DNA from: Intrasporangiaceae bacterium | GTDB lineage: Bacteria; Actinomycetota; Actinomycetes; Actinomycetales; Dermatophilaceae | Reading direction: 5' to 3' | Assembly: GCA_012518475.1 (NCBI GenBank) | Contig: JAAYSB010000373.1 | Location: 1-9,577 of the forward strand | DNA length: 9,577 nucleotides | Part shown: piece by piece, positions 5,790 to 9,577 of the stretch | Layout of the letters: the number at the start of each line of letters is the position of its first letter | How positions within the stretch are numbered: position 1 is the stretch's first letter | The notes under the pieces: generated by a model | What the model was told of the DNA's origin: nothing | Database searches by the model: none | What the model saw: the letters and a program-made list of their open reading frames with translations, nothing else | Translations under genes and position numbers: made by a program

Positions 5790-6740
5790 TCAGAAGTACC
5801 AGGGGAAGGGACTCCAGTCGGGGTCGCGCTTCTCGAGGAACTGGTCCCGGCCCTCGACGGCCTCGTCGGTCATGTAGGCGAGGCGGGTCGCCTCCCCGGC
5901 GAACACCTGCTGGCCCATGAGCCCGTCGTCGAGGAGGTTGAACGCGAACTTGAGCATGCGCTGCGCCTGGGGGCTCTTGCCCATGATCTCCTTCGCCACC
6001 ACGAGCGCCTCCCGCTCCAGGTCGGCGTGGTCGGCGACGATGTTCACCGCACCCATCCGGTGCATGTCCTCGGCGGAGTACCTCCGGCCGAGGAAGAAGA
6101 TCTCCCGCGCGAACTTCTGGCCGACCATCTTGGCGAGGTACGCCGAGCCGTAGCCGCCGTCGAAGGAACCGACGTCGGCATCGGTCTGTTTGAAGGCGGC
6201 GTGCTCGCGGCTCGCGATCGTCAGGTCACACACGACATGCAGGGAGTGCCCGCCGCCGGCAGCCCAGCCGTTGACCACGCAGATCACGACCTTGGGCATG
6301 GTCCGGATCAGGCGCTGCACTTCGAGGATGTGCAGGCGGCCTCCCTCGGCCTTGACCCGCCGCTCGTCGACTCCCGCAGCGCCCTGGTCGCCCTCGTGGT
6401 CGCTCGCGTACTGGTACCCCGAGCGGCCCCTGATCCGCTGGTCGCCGCCGGTGCAGAACGCCCACTTGCCGGCCGCCCCGTTGCCCTCGGGGCCGGGGCC
6501 GTTGCCGGTGAGGAGGACCACACCGACGTCAGGGGTGCGCCGGGCGTGGTCGAGTGCCTGGTACACCTCGTCCACGGTGTGCGGGCGGAACGCGTTGAGC
6601 ACGTGCGGGCGGTCGAAGGCGATGCGGACACAGCCGGTCTCCTTCGCCCGGTGGTAGGTGATGTCGGTGAAGTCGAAGCCGGGGACCGAGTCCCACGCCT
6701 CGGCGTCGAAGATCTCGCTGACGTTGTCCAGTGCACTCAC
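5790..6740 (-). CDS. menB: MenB, 1,4-dihydroxy-2-naphthoyl-CoA synthase
   Basis: This crotonase-fold enzyme performs the Dieckmann-type ring closure of o-succinylbenzoyl-CoA to 1,4-dihydroxy-2-naphthoyl-CoA in the cytoplasm. From the GTG at 6740 it has 316 residues. Visible features are the N-terminal VSEIFD..PGFDFTDITYHRA; CoA and oxyanion-hole segments FCTGGDQRIRG (95-105) and NGWAAGGGHS (157-166); QTDADVGSFDGG (185-196); Y289; and the family C-terminus DPDWSPFPWYF. D187, S192, D194 and Y289 correspond to D185, S190, D192 and Y287 of the Mycobacterium tuberculosis enzyme. The frame continues upstream to an ATG at 6824, adding 28 unconserved residues. GTG 6740 is preferred because the family N-terminus begins there and TAGCCT lies seven bases upstream. 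It is transcribed alone, divergent from menC. Confidence 0.97.
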   Translation of the reverse strand: MSALDNVSEIFDAEAWDSVPGFDFTDITYHRAKETGCVRIAFDRPHVLNAFRPHTVDEVYQALDHARRTPDVGVVLLTGNGPGPEGNGAAGKWAFCTGGDQRIRGRSGYQYASDHEGDQGAAGVDERRVKAEGGRLHILEVQRLIRTMPKVVICVVNGWAAGGGHSLHVVCDLTIASREHAAFKQTDADVGSFDGGYGSAYLAKMVGQKFAREIFFLGRRYSAEDMHRMGAVNIVADHADLEREALVVAKEIMGKSPQAQRMLKFAFNLLDDGLMGQQVFAGEATRLAYMTDEAVEGRDQFLEKRDPDWSPFPWYF

Positions 6741-6747
6741 GCAGGCA

Positions 6748-6753
6748 AGGCTA
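6748..6753 (-). promoter_or_regulatory. Putative -10 box (TAGCCT) of menB
   Basis: On the minus strand TAGCCT is followed by seven bases and the menB GTG at 6740. No ribosome site precedes the GTG, so a leaderless transcript is likely. The -35 region is weak. Confidence 0.5.
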
Positions 6754-6784
6754 GTCGGGTGCCCGAGAGGAGCGGTGGTCGACA

Positions 6785-6790
6785 TAGGCT
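6785..6790 (+). promoter_or_regulatory. Putative -10 box (TAGGCT) of menC
   Basis: TAGGCT is followed by nine bases and the menC ATG at 6800. Transcription would begin within about three bases of the ATG. The box lies 31 bases from the menB -10 on the opposite strand, so the two promoters share one short region. No -35 box is evident. Confidence 0.45.
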
Positions 6791-6799
6791 CGGGCCACC

Positions 6800-7795
6800 A
6801 TGTCTGCCACCCCGACTCTGCCAACGACAGCCCAGCTGCTCAGCGGTATGCGTGTCGTCGCGATCCCCATGCGGGTCCGGTTCCGCGGGATCACCACCCG
6901 GGAGGTCGCCCTCTTCGAGGGCCCGTTGGGCTGGGGGGAGTTCGGTCCGTTCACCGAGTACGCGCCGGCCGAGGCTTCCCGGTGGCTCGCCGCGGCCATC
7001 GAGGCAGCCTGGCAGGGCTGGCCGACCTCCCTGCGTAGCACCGTCCCCGTCAACGCGACCGTCCCGGCCGTTGCGCCCGACGAGGTCGCCGCCATCCTGG
7101 GTCGCTTCCCGGGGGCCCGGACGGTCAAGGTCAAGGTCGCCGAGCAGGGGCAGCGCCTGGCAGACGACCTCGAGCGCGTGGCCGCAGTGCGGGACTGGCT
7201 GGGATCGACCGGTGTCATCCGCGTCGACGCCAACGGGGGCTGGACCGTTGCGGAGGCGAGCGAGGCGCTCCGGAGGCTGCGGGGGTATGCCCTCGACTAC
7301 GCCGAGCAGCCGTGTGCGAGCGTCGAGGAGCTCGCAGAGCTCCGGGTGTCCCTCGCCCGCAGCGGAGTCGACGTGCGGATTGCCGCGGACGAGTCCATCC
7401 GCAAGGCGGATGACCCCCTCCGTGTGCGCGACCTGGAGGCGGCGGACGTCATCGTCGTCAAGGTCGCCCCCCTCGGCGGGGTCAGGGCGGCCCTGCGGAT
7501 CGTCGAGGAGTGCGGACTACCGGCGGTCGTCTCCTCGGCCCTGGACACCAGCGTCGGCATCAGTGGGGGCGTCGCCCTGGCGGCCGCCCTGCCGGAGCTG
7601 TCCTTCGCGTGCGGCCTGGGCACGGTGGCGCTCCTCGACGGGGACGTGGTCGAGAACTCGTTACTCCCCGAGCACGGGCAGCTGCCCGTCCGGACGGTCA
7701 CTGCGGATCCGAACCTGCTCGACCGCTTCGCCGTCTCTTCGGACCGCCACGACTGGTGGGCTGAGCGGGTCAGGCTGAGCGCCGCATACCTCTGA
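6800..7795 (+). CDS. menC: MenC, o-succinylbenzoate synthase
   Basis: MenC is an enolase-superfamily dehydratase that turns SHCHC into o-succinylbenzoate. The 331-residue protein has the short actinobacterial form. The N-terminal capping domain holds the conserved FRGITTREVALFEGPLGWGEF and FTEY. The barrel shows the catalytic KVK at 110-112, metal ligands D143 (RVDANGGW), E169 (DYAEQP) and D197 (IAADES), and the second catalytic lysine K221 (VIVVKVAPLGG), followed by SSALDTSVG. All catalytic residues expected of the family are present. The ATG start fits the family N-terminus and the TAGGCT box upstream. It is divergent from menB and ends 24 bases from the convergent mtr stop; no terminator was recognised in that gap. 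Confidence 0.95.
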   Translation: MSATPTLPTTAQLLSGMRVVAIPMRVRFRGITTREVALFEGPLGWGEFGPFTEYAPAEASRWLAAAIEAAWQGWPTSLRSTVPVNATVPAVAPDEVAAILGRFPGARTVKVKVAEQGQRLADDLERVAAVRDWLGSTGVIRVDANGGWTVAEASEALRRLRGYALDYAEQPCASVEELAELRVSLARSGVDVRIAADESIRKADDPLRVRDLEAADVIVVKVAPLGGVRAALRIVEECGLPAVVSSALDTSVGISGGVALAAALPELSFACGLGTVALLDGDVVENSLLPEHGQLPVRTVTADPNLLDRFAVSSDRHDWWAERVRLSAAYL

Positions 7796-7819
7796 GCAGA
7801 CCCCGGTCGACGTATGTGG

Positions 7820-9214
7820 TCAGGGGAGAGGGAGTCCCAGGAGCGCGTTCTCGACGACCTCGGCGAGGGCGGGGTGGATCCAGTACTGGTCGCGGGCGAC
7901 GTCGAGGGCGTGCTGGCCGAAGGTCGCCGCCTGGATGAGGGGCTGGATGAGCGTCGAGGCGTGCGGGCCGATGCAGTGCGCGGCGAGGATCCGGCCATCG
8001 GGGGTGGCGTGAATGGTGAGCAGACCGTGCGGCTCCTCCAGCGCCCAGCCGGCGGCGACATCACTGAACCGCTGGGTGTAGCAGACGAACTCGGTGCCGG
8101 CGGCCTCGAGCTGCGCGCGGGTGGGACCGAAGGCGGCGATCTGTGGGTGGCCGAAGACACCGTGGGGCACTGGGCGGTCATCGACGGTCATCGGATCGGC
8201 GTCAAGCCTGCCGAGGTCGACGGCGAGGTTGTGGGCGACGATCCTGGCCTCGTAGTTGGCGACGTGCTTGAGCTGGTGGTGTGAGGACACATCGCCGAGG
8301 GCCCAGACCTTCTCGGCTGTTGTGCGCTGCTGGTCGTCGACGACGATGAGCCCCTGGTGGTCGACCTCGAGACCGCCGGAGCCGGCGCCGACACGGTCCG
8401 AGTTCGGGACCCGCCCCACGGCCAGCAGGATCGCGTCGGTCTCGATCTCGTCCGCCCCGTCCGGGCCCTGGATGCTCAGGGTCCAGGTCCGTCCGTCGTG
8501 GATGGCCTTGGTCACCGTGGTCTGCAGGCGCAGGTCGTAGCGATCGGCGGACACGGTCGTGTAGGTCGCGCTGACCTCGTCCTCCTCGTTCCTGAGCAGA
8601 TGCGCCGAGCGCTGCAGCTGGATGACCTCGACGCCGAAGCCGGCGAAGACGTGGGCGAACTCGCAGGCGACGAACCCGCCGCCGATGACGACCATGCGCT
8701 CGGGCAGGGTCTCGAGCCGCATGACTGTGTCGGAAGTGTGCAGACCCCGGCTCGGGTCCGGGGCCTCGAGGCCAGGGACATCCAGGCCGACGGCCCGGCT
8801 GCCGGTGGCGACGACGATACGGTCCGCAGTCACCACCTCGCCGGTCGAGAGCGACAGGGTGCGTTCGCCGGTGAACCGGGCCTCGGCCTTGTACACGGTG
8901 ACGTGGGACTGGCTGACGCGGTACTCCTCGCCGCCGTGGGCGATCGGGTCGATCCGGCCGAAGACCCGGTCGCGGACGGCTGCCCAGTGGGCGCGGGCGC
9001 CGGTGACGGTGACCCCGATCCGCTCGGCCTCGGCGCTCTCGACGACCCGGTCCGCAGGCAGGACGAACATCTTCGTCGGGATGCAGCCCACGTTGAGGCA
9101 GGTGCCGCCGAAGCGGCCTGCCTCGATGATGCCGATGTCCACTCCGTCGAGGTGCTCGGTGAGGAGGGTGTTCCCGGAACCGGTTCCGATGATGACGAGC
9201 TCGTGGTGCGGCAT
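7820..9214 (-). CDS. mtr: Mycothione reductase (FAD-dependent disulfide oxidoreductase)
   Basis: The enzyme reduces mycothiol disulfide (mycothione) with NADPH in the cytoplasm, keeping the mycothiol pool reduced. The 464-residue protein has the glutathione reductase-like layout: FAD-binding GTGSGN at 10-15; redox disulfide GGTCLNVGC with C39 and C44, then IPTKMF; ATGSR at 136-140; NAD(P)H-binding VVIGGGFVACEFAHVF at 175-190; second FAD motif ALGDVS at 305-310; and the dimerisation domain ending YWIHPALAEVVENALLGL with catalytic H447 and E452. GRIDPIA.GGEEYR and HTSDTVMRL (159-167) match mycobacterial Mtr rather than dihydrolipoamide dehydrogenase or mercuric reductase. The ATG lies six bases after TAGGCT. 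It is convergent with menC and divergent from the gene at 9351. Confidence 0.95.
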   Translation of the reverse strand: MPHHELVIIGTGSGNTLLTEHLDGVDIGIIEAGRFGGTCLNVGCIPTKMFVLPADRVVESAEAERIGVTVTGARAHWAAVRDRVFGRIDPIAHGGEEYRVSQSHVTVYKAEARFTGERTLSLSTGEVVTADRIVVATGSRAVGLDVPGLEAPDPSRGLHTSDTVMRLETLPERMVVIGGGFVACEFAHVFAGFGVEVIQLQRSAHLLRNEEDEVSATYTTVSADRYDLRLQTTVTKAIHDGRTWTLSIQGPDGADEIETDAILLAVGRVPNSDRVGAGSGGLEVDHQGLIVVDDQQRTTAEKVWALGDVSSHHQLKHVANYEARIVAHNLAVDLGRLDADPMTVDDRPVPHGVFGHPQIAAFGPTRAQLEAAGTEFVCYTQRFSDVAAGWALEEPHGLLTIHATPDGRILAAHCIGPHASTLIQPLIQAATFGQHALDVARDQYWIHPALAEVVENALLGLPLP

Positions 9215-9220
9215 GGACGA

Positions 9221-9226
9221 AGCCTA
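9221..9226 (-). promoter_or_regulatory. Putative -10 box (TAGGCT) of mtr
   Basis: On the minus strand TAGGCT is followed by exactly six bases (TCGTCC) and the mtr ATG. This is the clearest leaderless promoter in the window. No ribosome site is present. A -35 box was not convincing. Confidence 0.55.
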
Positions 9227-9300
9227 CGAGTTGTCTGCGCGGCATGACCCGGGGGTGCGTTGTCCCCGTCCCGAGCCGACTGCGGGTGTGTCGTCCACAG

Positions 9301-9317
9301 CAGCCCGAACCGGGCTG
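9301..9317. promoter_or_regulatory. 17-bp inverted repeat, possible operator
   Basis: CAGCCCG and CGGGCTG are exact reverse complements around AAC. The element lies in the 136-base divergent region between mtr and the gene at 9351, 33 bases before that ATG and 87 bases from the mtr ATG. It fits an operator overlapping the -35 region of the plus-strand gene. A small hairpin or chance are the alternatives. Confidence 0.4.
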
Positions 9318-9350
9318 GGCGCGTCGGCGGGTCCGCGCTGAGATGGACGG

Positions 9351-9577
9351 ATGAGAGCAGCAGTTCCCGATCCCGAGCACGCCGCAGCGCTGGCCGACCT
9401 GGACGACCTGCGCCGACGGGCGCGACGGGTGCGCGCGCAGATCGAGCAGGCCACCCAGCGCACCCGGGCCGGGACCGAGCTGCCGTGGACCGGCCCGGCT
9501 GCGACCGTCTGGCGGGAGGAGGTGGTCCGGCTGGTGCGGGAGCTCGAGGAGGGGGAGTCCTCGATCGACGTGCTCCA
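9351..9577 (+). CDS. Helical hypothetical protein with W-x-G turn, 5' part (possible WXG100-like)
   Basis: The reading frame opens at the ATG at 9351 and is still open at the window end, giving 75 full codons. TGA at 9339-9341 in the same frame rules out a start upstream. Residues about 8-41 look like one long charged, Arg/Ala-rich helix (LADLDDLRRRARRVRAQIEQ), followed by PWTGPAA with W-T-G at 46-48, then a second amphipathic helix from about 52 (VWREEVVRLVRELEEGE). Helix, W-x-G turn, helix is the pattern of WXG100 (ESAT-6-like) proteins and related toxin N-termini, but the match is short and the C-terminus is missing. No good ribosome site is seen; TGAGAT six bases before the ATG is a weak -10 candidate. 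A plain coiled-coil protein is the alternative. Confidence 0.65.
   Translation, partial: MRAAVPDPEHAAALADLDDLRRRARRVRAQIEQATQRTRAGTELPWTGPAATVWREEVVRLVRELEEGESSIDVL

Noticed and set aside
6741..6824. Upstream ATG extension of menB
   Set aside because: The extra 28 residues are not typical of MenB, and the segment covers the divergent promoter region and the menC start.
5676..7778. Very long plus-strand open frame (700 codons) over menB and part of menC
   Set aside because: It is antisense to menB and out of frame with menC, both of which have complete family motifs. Its product is low-complexity Ser/Arg/Pro sequence in the second half, as expected for a shadow frame in GC-rich DNA.
7796..7826. 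Bidirectional terminator between menC and mtr
   Set aside because: Only a CCCC/GGGG pairing with mismatches inside it could be drawn; too weak to call.
8202..9380. Minus-strand 392-codon frame and plus-strand 296-codon frame (8357-9247) over mtr
   Set aside because: Both are alternative frames of mtr; products are Arg/Pro/His- or Gly/Asp-rich without domains.
1..9577. CRISPR array, tRNA/rRNA genes, insertion sequences, prophage or defence genes
   Set aside because: No regularly spaced repeats, no transposase or integrase motifs and no recognisable structural RNA were seen; the content is housekeeping.

Overview
The window is very GC-rich, densely coded DNA from an actinobacterium. Three things support this: a mycothione reductase gene (mycothiol is an actinobacterial thiol), short actinobacterial-type MenC and MenE proteins, and several genes whose start codon sits 6-7 bases after a TAGGCT-like -10 box, as in leaderless transcripts. 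Gene content and order resemble Micrococcales such as the Intrasporangiaceae, but that placement is inference. No mobile elements, CRISPR arrays, rRNA or tRNA genes were seen. This is a conserved housekeeping region for respiration, and I found no clearly new biological system.

Layout: positions 1-2206 hold the end of a System II cytochrome c maturation operon, with the 3' part of resB overlapping ccsB by four bases. Positions 2257-2874 hold two small membrane-protein genes on the same strand, a DUF4229 protein and a PLDc_N-domain protein. Next is menA (2923-3810). It converges with and overlaps menE (3788-4864, minus), which is translationally coupled to an upstream YwiC-like membrane-protein gene (4864-5589, minus). 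After an intergenic stretch of about 200 bases come menB (5790-6740, minus) and menC (6800-7795, plus), divergent from a 59-base shared promoter region. The mycothione reductase gene mtr (7820-9214, minus) converges with menC. A new plus-strand gene starting at 9351 runs off the end; it encodes a helical protein with a W-x-G turn, possibly WXG100-like.

How the genes fit together: MenC makes o-succinylbenzoate, MenE makes its CoA thioester, MenB closes the ring to 1,4-dihydroxy-2-naphthoyl-CoA, and MenA prenylates dihydroxynaphthoate to demethylmenaquinone. MenF, MenD, MenH, the DHNA-CoA thioesterase and the final methyltransferase are not in the window. ResB and CcsB attach haem to extracytoplasmic c-type cytochromes, which take electrons from menaquinol through the bc complex, so the region joins quinone supply with cytochrome c assembly. 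Mtr keeps the mycothiol pool reduced. The points most worth a second look are regulatory or structural: the repeated leaderless promoter arrangement, two exact palindromes in promoter regions, the overlapping menA/menE 3' ends with a hairpin, the coupling of the uncharacterised YwiC-like protein to MenE, and a tetrapeptide repeat in the ResB tail.
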